This document shows, one piece after another, positions 9,760 through 22,168 of a stretch of DNA of 64,000 nucleotides. A model generated the notes under the pieces. That model made no database searches. It had not been told where the DNA came from and saw only the letters and a list, made by a program, of their open reading frames with translations. Source of the stretch: Alopecurus myosuroides (lineage: Eukaryota > Streptophyta > Magnoliopsida > Poales > Poaceae). The stretch lies in contig CM054058.1 in assembly GCA_028641055.1 (NCBI GenBank), forward strand, positions 239,802,187 to 239,866,186, written 5' to 3'. The position numbers and the translations under genes were made by a program. Positions within the stretch are counted from its first letter, which is position 1. Each line of letters starts with the position of its first letter.

Positions 9760-12700
9760 ATGCCGCCAACAAGGAGCAACCCGCCTGAACCACCTCCGCT
9801 CACGGAGCTGTTGACTCAGATGACTCAGGTCGTGACTCAGATGGCCCAGATCCAGGCTAACCAGCACAACAACCAGAATGCTCCGCGAGTCAGCATCAAG
9901 GAGTTTCTGAGTCTGGGGCCGAGAGCTTTCGTGGCAACACGGGAGCCTCTAGATGCTGACGACTGGATAAGGGAGATGGCCAGGGCTCTTGACATTGCTC
10001 ACGTTGCTGAGGAGGATAAAGTCAAGTATGCCACCTACCTACTGAAGGGTCAGGCAGCTACCTGGTGGGAGAACTACCAGACCATGAGAGCTGGATACCC
10101 TATCACCTGGGGTTGTTTCAAGGATGCCTTCCTGAAGCACCACATCCCAGATGGTCTCATGGAAAGGATGCGTGAAGAGTTCTGCTCTCTTAAGCAGGGC
10201 AAGCTGGACGTCATTGGCTACCAAAATGAGTTCAATCGCCTCGCTCGTTATGCTAGTGATGAGGTGTCCACTGAGGCCAAAAAGATGGCAAGGTTCCGCC
10301 GAGGTTTTAACCCGGAACTGAAGTACGCTCTCACCAACATCAAGTGCAAGGACTTCGAGGAGCTCGTGAACACCGCGCTCAATGAGGAGAATGGGCGCAA
10401 GGCGTTCGAAGAGTCCCGCAAGCACTCGCGTGAGGGTGGTTCCTCCTCCAACATGACCACCCCTCCGCAGAAGCGCCGCATCTGGGTGCCAAACAGTGCT
10501 GTCACTAGGGCTCCATATGCCCAGGCTTCTCCAGGCTTTGGTCCCCGCCCACCCAACCCAGCTCAGATGCAGGCTCAGAGGTTCTCAATGGGGCAGCCAA
10601 GGCCAGATGCACCTCGTGTCGTCACTTGCTTCAAATGCAAGCAGACTGGACACTATGCTGATAAGTGCACTCAGAGGCAGCTACCTCCACCACCTCCTCG
10701 CCCCAACACCAACCAGGCAATGGTTCGTGCTCCCCCGGCTAAAGCCTTCAACTCCAACAACAGGCCTGTCGGGAGGACCGCGAGGGTGAATCATATCAAG
10801 GCCAACAAAGCTGAGGAAGCTGCTGACGTCGTTCTCGGTACATTCCCCGTAAACTCTAACCCAGCTAAAGTGTTGTTTGATACCGGAGCATCGCATTCTT
10901 TCGTGTCAAAGATCTTTGCGACAGCAGTTAAGCTACCTTTTGTTGGTTTGGGTTCCCCGCTAGTAGTAAACTCCCCTGGAGCAACTATGCAAACTTCCAA
11001 GATCAGTCACGAGAATCAGATCTTGATTGGAGGTCACATATTCCTTGCTTCCCTCATTCTGCTTGGCAATTCTGACATTGATGTCATCCTTGGCATGGAT
11101 TGGTTGAAGGCCAATAAAGCTACGATTGATTGTGCTAAGAAGTCAATAACTCTGTTCCACCCTTCCGGCCAGATAGTCTATTCTCCAAGTGAATCAAGTT
11201 CTGTTCAGCTGTACACCCTGGATGCTAAACCTCTACCTCTGCTTGAAAATGTTCCGGTGGTTTGTGAATTCCCTGACGTCTTTCCAGAAGAGTTGCCAGG
11301 GATGCCTCCGGACAGAGCAGTTGAGTTCGTGATCGAGCTTGAACCAGGTACTGCTCCAATCTCTAAGCATACATACAAGATAGCTCCTTCTGAACTGAAA
11401 TTGTTGAAGGAGCAAATCGATATGTACATGGAGAAAGGTTACATTCAGCCTAGTTCCTCCGCTTGGGGTTGCCCAACTCTGTTTGTTGCCAAGAAGGATC
11501 AAACAAAAAGACTCGTGGTTGACTATCGTCCTCTCAACGAGAAAACTATCAAAAACAAGTATCCAATTCCTCGTATCGATGATCTTTTTGATCAACTTGC
11601 TGGAGCCTCAATATTCTCAAAGTTGGACTTGAGGATGGGTTACCATCAAATAAAGATCAGAAAGGAAGATATTCCAAAAACAGCTTTCACCACTCGGTAC
11701 GGTCTATATGAATACACCGTCATGTCCTTTGGTCTCACCAATGCACCGGCGACTTTCTCAAGACTCATGAATTCTGTCTTCCATGAATACCTCGACAAGT
11801 TCGTTGTGGTATATCTTGATGATATTCTAGTCTACTCGAAATCCGAGGAAGAGCATGGAGAACATCTTCGTCTCACTCTCATGAAACTTCGCGAGCATCG
11901 TCTATATGCCAAGTTCTCCAAATGTGAGTTCTGGATTCCAGAAGTTGCTTACCTTGGTCATGTCATCTCTGCCAAGGGCATAGCCATTGATCTAGAAAAG
12001 GTTAAAGCAATTGTTGATTGGAAACCTCCGAAGACGGTAAAACAAGTTAGAAGCTTTCTTGGCTTGGCTAGCTATTGCCGTCGTTTCGTCCAAAAATTTT
12101 CCAAGATTGCCAAACCTCTCACTGATCTCACAAAGAAAGACAAGAAGTTTGTTTGGACTCCACAATGTGATGAGAGTTTCAATCTCCTGAAGACTAAACT
12201 CACTTCTACCCCAGTTCTGGTTGGCCCAGATACTACCAAACCTTTCCAGATATTCTGCGATGCATCTCTCCAAGGTCTAGGTGCAGTTCTTATGCAAGAA
12301 CGTCAAGTTGTGGCTTATGCTTCACGTCAGTTGAATGCACATGAGCAAAACTATCCCACACATGATCTTGAACTTGCAGCAGTTGTGTTTGCCCTCAAGA
12401 AATGGAGACAATACTTGTTGGGTAACAAAACTGAAATCTTTTCCGATCATAAGAGTCTGAAATACATCTTCACTCAACCAGATCTAAACCTCAGGCAAAG
12501 GAGATGGATTGAAAAGATTAAAGACTTTGATCTCACCATTTCTTACACTCCAGGCAAGGCTAATGTTATGGCCGATGCTCTCAGTCGCAAGTCATATTGC
12601 GATAATCTCATGATCATGGAAAGCCAACCTCCACTTCATGAAGAATTCCAGAAGCTGAACCTTGGTCTTGTTCCTCAAGGCTACCTTGCTAGCTTGACAG

Positions 12701-14097
12701 CCAGCCCAAATCTCGAGGACAAGATTCGTTCTGAACAACTTCGTGACGCTGAAATCAAGAAGATGGTTGAGCACATCAAGGAAGGCAAGGAGAAATTCAA
12801 GTCCTTCTCAATTGATGACAAAGGAACTGTGTTCTTTGAAGGACGCATTGCAGTTCCTAAAGTGCAAAGTCTCAAAGATATCATTCTCAAGGAGGCTCAT
12901 GAAACTCCTCTCTCCATTCACCCTGGAAGTACAAAGATGTACCAGGATCTCAAGACTCTGTATTGGTGGCCTGGCATGAAACGTGAAATTGCTCAATATG
13001 TTTCTGAATGCGACGTTTGTCAACGTGTTAAGGCAGTCCATCAGAAAACAGCAGGTCTACTCCAACCTTTGAAAATTCCTGAGTGGAAGTGGGACATGAT
13101 TGAAATGGACTTTGTCACTGGTTTTCCAAAGTCCAAGAAGGGCAACGATGCAATCTTCGTTGTTATTGATCGTCTCACTAAAGTAGCTCACTTCTTTGTT
13201 GTCAAGGAAACTATCTCAGCTAGCCAGTTAGCAGAACTCTACACAGCAAAGATTGTTCCTCTTCATGGTGTTCCATTGGAAATAAGCTCAGACCGTGGAA
13301 GCATATTCACTTCTCATTTCTGGAAAAGCTTTCAAGAAGCATTGGGCACCAAACTTCTGTTCAGCACAGCTTATCACCCTCAGTCTCAGGGGCAAGTCGA
13401 AAGAGTCAATCAGATTCTCGAGGATATGCTCAGAGCATGTGGTATCTCCTTTGGCATGAAATGGGAGGATTGCCTTCCATATGCTGAATTCTCCTACAAC
13501 AACAGCTACCAGGCAAGCCTAGGCATGGCACCATTTGAAGCACTCTATGGCCGCAGATGCAGGAGTCCAATCAATTGGTCTGGAGCTGGTGAACGTTCAC
13601 TCTTAGGCCCTGACATTGTTAAGGAAGCCGAGGAGAAAGTTCGTATCATTCGTGACAATCTCAAGATTGCTCAGTCTCGTCAGAAAAGCTACTATGACAG
13701 CAAGCACAGGGATATGATCTATGCACCTGGTGATAAGGCATACCTCCGTGTAACTCCCCTCAGGGGCACTCATCGTTTCGGTGTGAAAGGAAAGCTTGCA
13801 CCAAGATACATTGGTCCTTTCAACATTCTCTCAAGGCGTGCAGAAAATGCTTATCGTCTTGAACTTCCAGAAAAGCTATCCAAGGTGCACGATGTGTTCC
13901 ACGTGTCACAGCTCAAGAAGTGTTTCAAAGATCCACATCGTGCAGTTGATCATGATTCCATTGAACTGCAAGATGATCTATCTTATGAGGAGCACCCTGT
14001 TCGTATTCTCGATGAGACCGAGCGTAAGACTCGCAACAAGAGCACCAAGTTCTTGAAAGTGCAATGGTCGCATCATTTCGATAAAGATGGCATTTGA
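9760..14097 (+). CDS. gag-pol: Element B gag-pol polyprotein, 3' truncated by deletion
   Basis: A single 1445-codon frame encodes, in order: gag with the retrotransposon capsid region (residues about 80-220), a CCHC zinc knuckle at 290-303, an aspartic protease with LFDTG (Asp374), reverse transcriptase with YLDD at 685-688, RNase H with FCDAS (Asp834), and an integrase zinc finger ending in Cys1084 and Cys1087. The integrase catalytic triad is Asp1117, Asp1178 and Glu1214, with 35 residues between the last two. A GPF module lies near 1352 and the start of a chromodomain from about 1416. Compared with A, the last part of the chromodomain is missing and the frame ends after a deletion junction at about 14090 in a short unrelated tail. 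ATG 9760 follows CTATTCAGG, so it could also be reached by splicing. Fusion of gag and pol in one frame fits the chromoviruses. Confidence 0.95.
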   Translation: MPPTRSNPPEPPPLTELLTQMTQVVTQMAQIQANQHNNQNAPRVSIKEFLSLGPRAFVATREPLDADDWIREMARALDIAHVAEEDKVKYATYLLKGQAATWWENYQTMRAGYPITWGCFKDAFLKHHIPDGLMERMREEFCSLKQGKLDVIGYQNEFNRLARYASDEVSTEAKKMARFRRGFNPELKYALTNIKCKDFEELVNTALNEENGRKAFEESRKHSREGGSSSNMTTPPQKRRIWVPNSAVTRAPYAQASPGFGPRPPNPAQMQAQRFSMGQPRPDAPRVVTCFKCKQTGHYADKCTQRQLPPPPPRPNTNQAMVRAPPAKAFNSNNRPVGRTARVNHIKANKAEEAADVVLGTFPVNSNPAKVLFDTGASHSFVSKIFATAVKLPFVGLGSPLVVNSPGATMQTSKISHENQILIGGHIFLASLILLGNSDIDVILGMDWLKANKATIDCAKKSITLFHPSGQIVYSPSESSSVQLYTLDAKPLPLLENVPVVCEFPDVFPEELPGMPPDRAVEFVIELEPGTAPISKHTYKIAPSELKLLKEQIDMYMEKGYIQPSSSAWGCPTLFVAKKDQTKRLVVDYRPLNEKTIKNKYPIPRIDDLFDQLAGASIFSKLDLRMGYHQIKIRKEDIPKTAFTTRYGLYEYTVMSFGLTNAPATFSRLMNSVFHEYLDKFVVVYLDDILVYSKSEEEHGEHLRLTLMKLREHRLYAKFSKCEFWIPEVAYLGHVISAKGIAIDLEKVKAIVDWKPPKTVKQVRSFLGLASYCRRFVQKFSKIAKPLTDLTKKDKKFVWTPQCDESFNLLKTKLTSTPVLVGPDTTKPFQIFCDASLQGLGAVLMQERQVVAYASRQLNAHEQNYPTHDLELAAVVFALKKWRQYLLGNKTEIFSDHKSLKYIFTQPDLNLRQRRWIEKIKDFDLTISYTPGKANVMADALSRKSYCDNLMIMESQPPLHEEFQKLNLGLVPQGYLASLTASPNLEDKIRSEQLRDAEIKKMVEHIKEGKEKFKSFSIDDKGTVFFEGRIAVPKVQSLKDIILKEAHETPLSIHPGSTKMYQDLKTLYWWPGMKREIAQYVSECDVCQRVKAVHQKTAGLLQPLKIPEWKWDMIEMDFVTGFPKSKKGNDAIFVVIDRLTKVAHFFVVKETISASQLAELYTAKIVPLHGVPLEISSDRGSIFTSHFWKSFQEALGTKLLFSTAYHPQSQGQVERVNQILEDMLRACGISFGMKWEDCLPYAEFSYNNSYQASLGMAPFEALYGRRCRSPINWSGAGERSLLGPDIVKEAEEKVRIIRDNLKIAQSRQKSYYDSKHRDMIYAPGDKAYLRVTPLRGTHRFGVKGKLAPRYIGPFNILSRRAENAYRLELPEKLSKVHDVFHVSQLKKCFKDPHRAVDHDSIELQDDLSYEEHPVRILDETERKTRNKSTKFLKVQWSHHFDKDGI

Positions 14098-14857
14098 TTC
14101 TTAATTGTTGCATTTGTTTTCCACTGTTTTCACAATTCAAATTCAAACCTTATTCAAACAATGGTTTCATACTTTCTCTGTTACAACATTTTAAATAAAA
14201 ATCACAAATAATAACAACCAATTGGTTTCATTTTATGCCATAGTGATCACTTGTTAAAATGATGGTTCTAATCAATCATTTAATTTCCAATCACATTTAA
14301 AATTCCAAATTCAAGCATCAAACAGCAACCAATTGAATTCATGCAAATTATAAAACAATTTAGATCAATGGTTTATAATTTAACATAGGGGTTACCCTAT
14401 TTAAAAGTGGGTTTTTTATTAATGAGCATGTAATATTAAAATTCCCCAAGTTTGGTTTAAATTCAAACAGCAAGCAAATATTTAAACTTTTGAAAATAAA
14501 AGTTAACAACTGTTTGTAATTGGCCTAAGGAACTTCCTCTAATTTTTCCAAATTTTTCTCTAACCTAAAAACCACCTTTTCCTTCCAAATTCTTTTTCAG
14601 CAAAAAAAAACATAAAGGAGAAATAAAAATTCAAACGTTTTGGCGCCAGCAGAGAGAGTGGGCTGCGCCCAGCCCACTTCTCCTTCCCTCCTCCTCGTTT
14701 TTCTTCCGCAGCGCAGCCCAGCCCGTTATCCCGCAGAGAAAAACGATTCGTTTTTTTTTCGCTTCTGTTCCACCGTCTCCCTCCTGTACGGCGACGGATC
14801 CGTGCCTCCACGTTGGCGACAGAGCACCATGGACGGCCATCGACGCCCGTGCGCCCC

Positions 14858-14864
14858 TATAAAA
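14858..14864 (+). promoter_or_regulatory. TATA box of element B 3' LTR
   Basis: TATAAAA sits at the position equivalent to 4546 in the 5' LTR. A promoter here would read out of the 3' LTR into the LTR of A. Confidence 0.55.
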
Positions 14865-15428
14865 CAAGCCCTAGGGCTCTGCGCCGCACGCTAGCCCCTA
14901 GGTTTTCCTCCTCCCCTCGCTAGCGCCGCCGCTCACCCTCTCGCTGCCCGAGCTCCCCTCTCTGCAACTCCCTCCGGCGACCACCGCTCTGAAACTCGAC
15001 GATGAACGCCTCCGTCGCTGCCCGTTTCCTCGCTGGCTAACCAGGAACCGAAACCCCACTCTCCCCTCGTCCGATTAGACACCCGCGCATCCCCGGAGAC
15101 GCACGGTGCCCTCGCCGCCGTCCACAGCCGTGTCGCCGTCGAGCTCGTCGCGGTCTCTGCAACCTCGACACCTCCCGGTGAGCCACCGTACTGTCTCCTC
15201 CTCCTCTCTGTTTCCATCTGCTCGCAACTATCTGCACAAGCTTCCAGCACACGCACACACCCCCCTCAGATCGAGCACGGCCGGGTTGCTTCCTCGCCAG
15301 CGAGCGACGACCACGTTTCTGTCAGATAGCTTCAGCCAGCACGCTCGTTTCAGTTTCAGTTAAACTCAGATCTGAATCGTTATCCTCCCTGCGCCGCGGT
15401 ACCTGACAGAACGAACGCAACACCGCAG

Positions 15429-15474
15429 TGGTTCAGTGCTAGCGTGCGCAGCGTGAGGTGCGGGGATCGATCCC
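15429..15474 (+). other. tRNA-like A-box/B-box module, 3' LTR copy
   Basis: This is the same module as at 5117, with TGGTTCAGTGC (15429-15439) and GGATCGATCCC (15464-15474) unchanged. In the second part of the A LTR a similar B box, GGATCGAACCC, lies at 19047-19057. Confidence 0.3.
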
Positions 15475-16676
15475 TCGCTCGCGCTGAATAAAACCAAGTT
15501 TTTTTGCGCGCATCTGACAGGCAGGGTCCACCAGGCAGAGACCCTGGTGGCCACGCAAGCGTGCGCAGCGCCACGCTGGCCCCTGGCCCACGCGGCAGTG
15601 GCAGTGTGTAGCTGCATCACCGTAACAAAAGTTTGACCACGTTTGTGTTTTAAAAATAGAACCTTTTAATTATAGATTAGTCCTCAATTTTAATTGGTTA
15701 ATAACTTTTAATCTATAACTCTAACTAATAAAAGTTAAATATGTTTATTGTTCTAAATTTAATTGTCTATCCAACTATGCCACTTGTGTGCTGTTTTGAA
15801 ATTTCAAAATGCAATTCAAATTTGAATTCAAATAATTCAAATGCAAATTTCTAAATTCCATAACTAATTCATTCTTAATCCAATAAATGCAAATAAACTA
15901 TGTTTTCCATGCTATTTTGAATAACCTTTTCAATATAAATTTTGTTTCATGGTTTGAATAATTTAAATTGCCTAAATAATTTAATACTTGTTTAATTCAT
16001 TTAAATTTGATAAAATCATAACTTGCTCAATAGAAAATATTTTTGAACATGCAAAATATGTTTTCAAACCACCAAAGTATAACCTTTTCAAATATGAGTT
16101 TGAAAGTATGTTTTGAGCAAATAAAATTCAAATAAAAATTCATGCTTGTTTTAAATTCATTTAAAACTTGTTTAATTTTGTTTAAGTCATAATAAATACA
16201 TCCTAATGCCTTTTTCAATATTTGAAACATGTAATCCACCCAAAATTTCATGATCTTTTCAAATATGAAATTAGTTATTTGTTTTGAACAATTTAAATGG
16301 TTGAAAACAACAAATACTTGTGTGTCACCTTTAAGGCACCAAAAATTCCCTAAATTAATAAATAAAATTCTAAATTGCTAAACCTCATTTCAAATTGGTT
16401 CTAATGTTGTTATTTTGCTGTTTTCCTCATGCATGCATCATACTAAACCACTAGCACCTGTTGATTAGTTGGAAAACAAATAATCTACCCAAAATCCATG
16501 GGCTTTTCATATGCAACTCAAAATTGCATATGTGTCCATTTAAATTGTGTTACCATGTCAATTAGGTTATTTTGATGCATCTATTAAGTTGACATGCATC
16601 ATCCCATGATTGTGCACTATGCCATGATAATGATTGTTTATATTCCTGTCTTGTTTGTTTGCTTCTTCTCGAATAG

Positions 16677-18033
16677 ACGATGACGTTGATACCGACGATC
16701 TTTACGACACCCCTTCTGAGGATCTAGCTCAGTACCCGGCTACTGGGTTTGCAGGCAAGTTATCACTCACATGAACCATTGTGTTCCTTTCAACATTGGT
16801 TACCGATACTTTCCGTTGTCTATATTTGCTAGCCCTATGTATCGTTGCTTCTGTTACGAACCTATCACAAGATACCCTAAACCCTGATATTGCCACACCT
16901 CCAGTCCTATCACCCCCATTGGTTTAGCCCGTGTCTTACTAGCATGCTTAGGGTTGTTTTGCTCGAGTCTGTTATCAGTTACTTTCTGTTATCATATCTG
17001 CCTATATTCTGGGGCTCGATGTTAAACAACAACCTGTTAATTTGAGGTAATAATAATTTGCTGATAAGGCACCGGCAGGAGGCCCGGCGTGGTTTTGAGG
17101 CCTGCTAGTGTCGACCCTAATAAGAAAAGGGTCTTGTCTACTGATCCATGATGAGCGCACTATCCGCATGTGGGAAGCGTGTATGGGCGCCCCCTCAATT
17201 TGATTCGATTCGCATCTCGTCCAAATCACCACACTTAGTTCGGGCTTTCCATTTGATGCACGCATATGCAGGTACGAACCCGAGACCAGGGTGGAACTTT
17301 TGTAGTCGGCATTTAGGGCGGCGTGGTCTTCCAGTGCTATGAGGGTCCCCTTTTCTTCGTGGGGCTCGATTAGCCGCGCACGCACAGCACGTGGTGCTTT
17401 GGGCTTGATGCGAAGAAGAGTTGAGTTGTGTTGAGTGCCCCGCTTGGTGGGAAAGGCCTTCCCATCTGGCGGGTTATTCTTACGTGTACGGCCAAATTGG
17501 TGCACCCCTGCAGGGATAAATCTTCTCGAGAAGCCGTGTTTTCCGCGGTTATGGTTAACTTGGTGAAAGTACTGGCTAACAAGTACTCAGAACAACTTAT
17601 ACCTAACTAATGATAACTTGACTAGTAATAGGCTTATTGACACAACAATTTGATCCATCATTAATCCAACTGTGTGAGTTATCCTCGGATTGCTTCTTTG
17701 GATAAGGGGCGAGATCCAGGATGGGTTTGTTTGGTGGTTAGCTATAGTTGGTTACGATACGCTATCTTATCTCTTTCTGTTACACCGGAAGTTGTAGTAT
17801 GTTCTGTAGTTGGTTAGTGCAGCCAGTTGCCGCATCTTTTATACCCTTTTCTTCCGTTGATCCCAAGGCATCTGTGCTTGGTGTTGACGGGCTACACTTT
17901 GGTGAACTGTGAGTCTTGCTTGCCAGTACGTTTATGTACTGACCCCTTTGGGGCTGTGGTTTCCGCAGACTACGCTTACGAGGATCCAGGTGACGGCTAC
18001 TACGTGGAGTTTGACGAGGCTGCTGACGAGTAG
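16677..18033 (+). CDS. Candidate spliced small ORF in B 3' LTR
   Basis: This is the second copy of the block pair: block 1 at 16677-16754 and block 2 at 17969-18033. The splice-like borders, phases and stop are unchanged. The one difference in block 1 (GAC to GAT) is silent and block 2 is identical. In a young LTR pair this says little about selection, but it confirms that the structure is part of the LTR. Confidence 0.38.
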
Positions 18034-18510
18034 TTAGCGGACCCGGGCAGGATCCGAGACATCGTGGATGGGCTCCGTTTTGTTTTCATTCCCGGCTTCT
18101 TAAGACAATTTGGATTTGTCTGTACTCAGACCCTTTGAATGCTTCCGCTGAGTTGTAATGATATTATGTTGGGACATGTGTCCTCTGAATGATTGTATTT
18201 GCTATTCTCTGCCCTAGTGAGGGCCAGTTGCAACTTATTTCAATCTTTTGTGTCTTAGAGGCATGTTGTGTTATCCTTTTGTTCAAAGCCGTTGACGTAC
18301 CATGTGTGTATGGTATGAAGTACGACAATGGTAGTGTCCTGATTTCTACGGGATAGTTTACATCGACGGTGAATAGTAAAGATTGGTTGTCACACATAAG
18401 TGTTGGCCTACTCGTAAGAGATGCGGGTGCCGGTAAGCCCCGTAATCCAATCGAAATACTGTTCAGTTTGTACGGTGAGTATCCCCTAGAAGTCCGGGTG
18501 CGACACTCTC

Positions 18511-21500
18511 TCTCGCTCCTCTCTGTACCCCACCGAAACCATCATCACCGTCGCCTCCCTCCGGAGAGCGCCGCCGCCACGGTGCCCTCCCGGCCGTGGT
18601 AGGGCCGGGAACGGAACCGGCCGACTTCCCTCTACCTCGCTGTCCCCTCCGTCTCCCCCGAAGATCACCGGAGCTCCGCCGCCATCCCCAAGTTCGCCAC
18701 CGAGCGCCTCCTCTCTGCCACCTGCTCCCTCTGTTCGACAGCAAGGTGAGCTCGCCCTCCCGCCATCGCCTCCTCCTCTCTGCTCTCGCACCACCGCCTC
18801 CAGCCGCACACGCGCGCCGCGGGCACGAGCAGCCACGGCGGGGCTGGCCACCCACGGCAGCGAACCGGCGGTCATCGCTCTGTCAGTTGCTGTGTTCCGA
18901 AACCTGCAGAGATTCAGTGACAACACCTGAACCAAGTTCAGTTAAAATTCTTGACTGAAGGTTAAACCCCCCCGTAGTCCTTACCTATCACCAAACTGAC
19001 AGAGCCGCACTGGCAACAGCCCCGTGCGCCCAAGCGAGAGGTTGCGGGATCGAACCCCGCGGGAGGCATTTGCCTCCCCCCTTTTTTCCCTTCCATGCCC
19101 CGCACTGGGCCCCGCGTGTCATGGACCCTTGCGGCCACGTCACCTCCTAGCCACTCCACCTGGGCGCCACGCAGGCCCTGGCCCCACTGTCAGTGGCTGG
19201 GTCTGGTAACTGCGTGGTGCAGTTACTTTTCTGCACGTTTTCTTTTATTTTAAGTCCAGTTTAAATTACAGAATAGTCCCTAGAATTAAAACCCTAATAA
19301 CTTTTATTTCCCAACTCCAAATAATAAAAATAAAATATGCACGCTGCACCAAATTTAATTATCTATCTATTTATAACATTTGTTTTCTGTTTTGAATAAC
19401 TCAAATGCCTCCAAATTTCAAATTCAAACAATTCATTTGAAATTTGATAAAATCCATAATTAAATCATACTTAATTCAAATAACACAAATAAAATATGTT
19501 TTCCATGCCATTTTAAACCACCTAACCAAATATAAATTTTGTTTCATGATTTGAATAATTAAAATTGCCTAAATAATTTAAACCTTGTTTAATTCATTTA
19601 AAATTGCTAAATTCATAACTTGCTCAAACTAAATTATTTTTGAACATATAAAATATGTTTTCAAACCAGAAAAACATAATATTTTCAAACATGAATTTGA
19701 ATTAATGTTTTGAACAAATAAAATTCAAATAATATTCATACTTAATTTAATTCCAATTAAATCTTGTTTAAACTTGTTTAATTCATAAGTAATTCATTCA
19801 AATTCCTTTTTCAATAATTGAAACATGTAATCCAACTAAAATTTGGTGTTCTTTTCAAATATAAACTTTGTTATCTGTTTTGAACAATTTAACTTGGTGA
19901 AAACAACAAATACTTGTGTGACACCTTTAAGTAACCAAAATTCCATAACTTAATAAATAAAATTCCAAATTTGTTAAACCTTATTTCAACTTGTTTCTAT
20001 TGTTGTTATTTTTCTGTTTTCCTCATCCATGCATCATACTAATCCACTTTCACCCGTTGGTTAGTTGTAAAACAATTATTTCAACCTAAATTCATGGGCT
20101 TTTCATATGCAACTCAACTTGCATGTGGGTCCATTTAAATCGTGTTACCATGTCAACTAGTTTATTTTTGATGCATCAATTAAATGGTCATGCATCATCC
20201 CATGATTGTGCACTATGCCATGTATTTGATTGTTTGTTCTCTGTGTTGTTTGTTTGCTTCTTCTCGAATAGACGACGACGTTGAGACCAACGATCCTTAC
20301 GACACCCCTTCTGAGGATTTAGCTCAGTACCAGGCTGCTGAGCTTGCAGGCAAGTATTCACTCACATGAACCATCGTGTTCCTTTCAACATTGGATACCG
20401 ATACTTTCCGTTGTCTATTCTGCTAGCCATATGAGTAGTTGCTTCTGTTACGAACCTATCACATGTATCCTTTAACCCTGATATCGTCTCACCTCCACTC
20501 CCATAACCCCGTTGTTTGAGCCCGTGTCTTACTAGCATGCTTAGGGTTGTTTTTGCTCGAGTCTGCTGTCAGTTACTTTCTGTTATCATATTCTATTATG
20601 CTCTGGGGCTCGATGTTTAAACAATCAACCTGTTAATGTTATGGGTAATAATAATTGATGATAAGGCACCGGCAGGAGGCCCGGGTTAGGGTTTTAGAGC
20701 CTGCTAGTGTCGAACTTAATTAGGAAAAGAGTCTTGTCTACTGATCCATGATGAGCGTGCTCACCGCATCCGGGTGGTAGTATGGGACCCCCCTCGACTT
20801 AGACCTGATCTGCAGCTTGTCCGAAGAGCCACACTTAATTCGGGTGTTCCATTTGCTCCTTGCATAATGGGTGGATCCCCCATGGTTACTGATGATGATG
20901 ATGATGATGCATATAGGGCGAGGCCTGTAGTGCCGGGGTGTTGTGTCCTGCGGGAGTTTTGCACACCTGCGCTGAGTATTCGGCTGCGTGGCTGGGACCT
21001 TATAGCTCCGTGGCTCCTAGGATGGGTTGTAGAGACGATTTGGGTCGTGTCAAGCCAACCTGAGTTTTAGTTGGTGGCTTGAGTGTGTACGGGTACTGGA
21101 GCACACCCTGCAGGGATAAATCTTCTCGAGAAGCCGTGTTGTCCGCGGTTATGTGACGACTTGGTGAAAGTACTGGCTAACAAGTACTCAGACAACTTAC
21201 ACCTAATTAATAACAACTTGACTAGTAATAGGCATATTGTCACAATAACCTGAACTTCACCCTAATAAACCGTGTGAGTTATCCTTGGGTTGCTTCCTTA
21301 GTAGGGGGTGACATTGGATGGGTATTGTTTGGTGAGTAGTTGTAGTTGGTTACGATACGCTATCTTATCTTCTTTCTGTTAGCCGGAAGTTGTAGTGTGT
21401 TTCTGTAGTTGGTTAGTGCAGCCCGCTGCCGCTTCTTTGCAATAATCCTTTCCTTTCTGTTGAACCCAAAGTACTTGTATCTTGTGATGACTGGCTACGC

Positions 21501-21932
21501 CGGTATTTTTGTGAGTATGGTTTATCCACTTGCCAGTACTTAACCGTACTGACCCACGAATCCTTTTTCGTGGCTGCATATTCAACATTGCAGTCAACAG
21601 GTTTGAAGTCTGACGACGTTAGCTTGGGAATCCCTCCGGCTTGGCCTGGGCAGGGATTGGACGCTCTCGGTTATCTTCAGGACTCTTAGTCCAATTTGTA
21701 TCTTGTCCGTACTCGGACGCTATGTTGTTTCTTTCGCTGTTATTTGGATCTTTGTATTGTATCAGTTGTATCCTTGACTCGTTTGAGTCCTCTTGTATAT
21801 ATCTTTTCTGTTGTTGTGGATTATTCGTGAACTGTTGTAATGTTATCACAAGTGGCAACCTGGAATCGGTTATTATGTGGATTTTGGCGGGAATGCTGAA
21901 ATCTGCATAGTGCCCGATCCCGGGGCGTCACA
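18511..21932 (+). repeat. Element A 3' LTR, second part
   Basis: The LTR resumes after the ctctc duplication (18506-18510). It contains a GC-rich leader with a GTGAGC donor-like site near 18746, a B-box-like motif (19047), an AT-rich zone (about 19240-20250), an exon-like block (20272-20349), the conserved CTGCAGGGATAAATC core (21108) and an end near 21932. It is homologous to the B LTR throughout but clearly diverged, so A and B belong to different subfamilies or ages. Confidence 0.88.
20272..20349 (+). other. Exon-like block 1 of the LTR small ORF, element A copy
   Basis: This 78-base block has the same borders (ATAG before, GCAAGT after) and phase as in B. It encodes a diverged acidic segment with DDDVETNDPYDTPSEDL. 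The second block in A is not conserved: an acceptor-like TTGCAG occurs near 21596, but only six codons remain before a stop. A reading frame from 20184 would add a hydrophobic leader, but the B copies are frameshifted there, so that part is more likely intron. Confidence 0.4.
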
Positions 21933-22168
21933 ATATCCTCAACATAGATAACCAGATAATCATAGTCTCACAACACATAGTTTAAACGAGACAAATAACA
22001 AATAGTTCACGAAATAAACTAAATGGACACAACCTCTCAAGAAATGATAAAAGCATATGCTTGTTTCCGAATCCATGCAAATCCCGTAGGCCTAAGACTA
22101 CTTCTCCCTCTTTGGCATCGAGACACCAAAAAGGAGATAGGTAGTGGTGCTAGCATCACATAGACAAG

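Larger units (their letters stand above)
3682..18505 (+). mobile_element. Element B: nearly complete chromovirus with 4.5-kb LTRs
   Basis: This is a full insertion inside the LTR of A, with matching 5-bp duplications ctctc at 3677-3681 and 18506-18510. Order: 5' LTR (3682-8194), initiator-Met type primer site, extra ORF (8734-9549), gag-pol (9760-14097), 3' LTR (14090-18505). The two LTRs differ only at scattered positions, so the insertion is young. A later deletion removed the chromodomain end, the polypurine tract and the first 96 bases of the 3' LTR. TG and CA termini are intact at the outer ends. A and B share LTR start, LTR layout and pol sequence, so B hit a member of its own lineage. 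Confidence 0.95.
14090..18505 (+). repeat. Element B 3' LTR, first 96 bases deleted
   Basis: From GCATTTG at 14090 the sequence follows the 5' LTR from 3778 onward with scattered single-base changes, ending GGTGCGACA at 18505. The missing stretch comprises the LTR start, the polypurine tract and the chromodomain end. A GCA/GGCA microhomology at the junction suggests an internal deletion after insertion, since the outer TSD is intact. Confidence 0.95.
1..21932 (+). mobile_element. Element A: Ty3/gypsy chromovirus (Tekay/Del-like), 5' part outside window
   Basis: The window opens inside the pol gene of a chromovirus in sense orientation. Visible parts are reverse transcriptase, RNase H, integrase, a C-terminal chromodomain, a polypurine tract and the 3' LTR. 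The LTR begins TGTAACATCCCAAG at 2944, is split by element B after 3681, resumes at 18511 and ends near 21932 at GCGTCACA. Without B the LTR is about 4.2 kb. The right flank from 21933 is the internal part of element E, so A was inserted into E. Its own TSD cannot be checked because the left end is outside the window. The clade call rests on the chromodomain and on the similarity of its pol to that of B, which has an initiator-Met type primer site; the family name is not known to me. Confidence 0.88.

Noticed and set aside
10039..10425. Antisense ORFs within gag-pol of B and in pol of A and D
   Set aside because: Shadows of the sense coding frame; no start context, domain or conservation independent of the sense protein.
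19020..19070. Possible tRNA gene in the A LTR (GGATCGAACCC)
   Set aside because: Only the B box and T-arm-like part fit; no acceptor stem or anticodon arm can be drawn.
20184..20369. Hydrophobic leader plus acidic block, looking like a signal peptide
   Set aside because: The two B copies have a stop and a frameshift in the leader while the block is kept, so the leader is more likely intron sequence.
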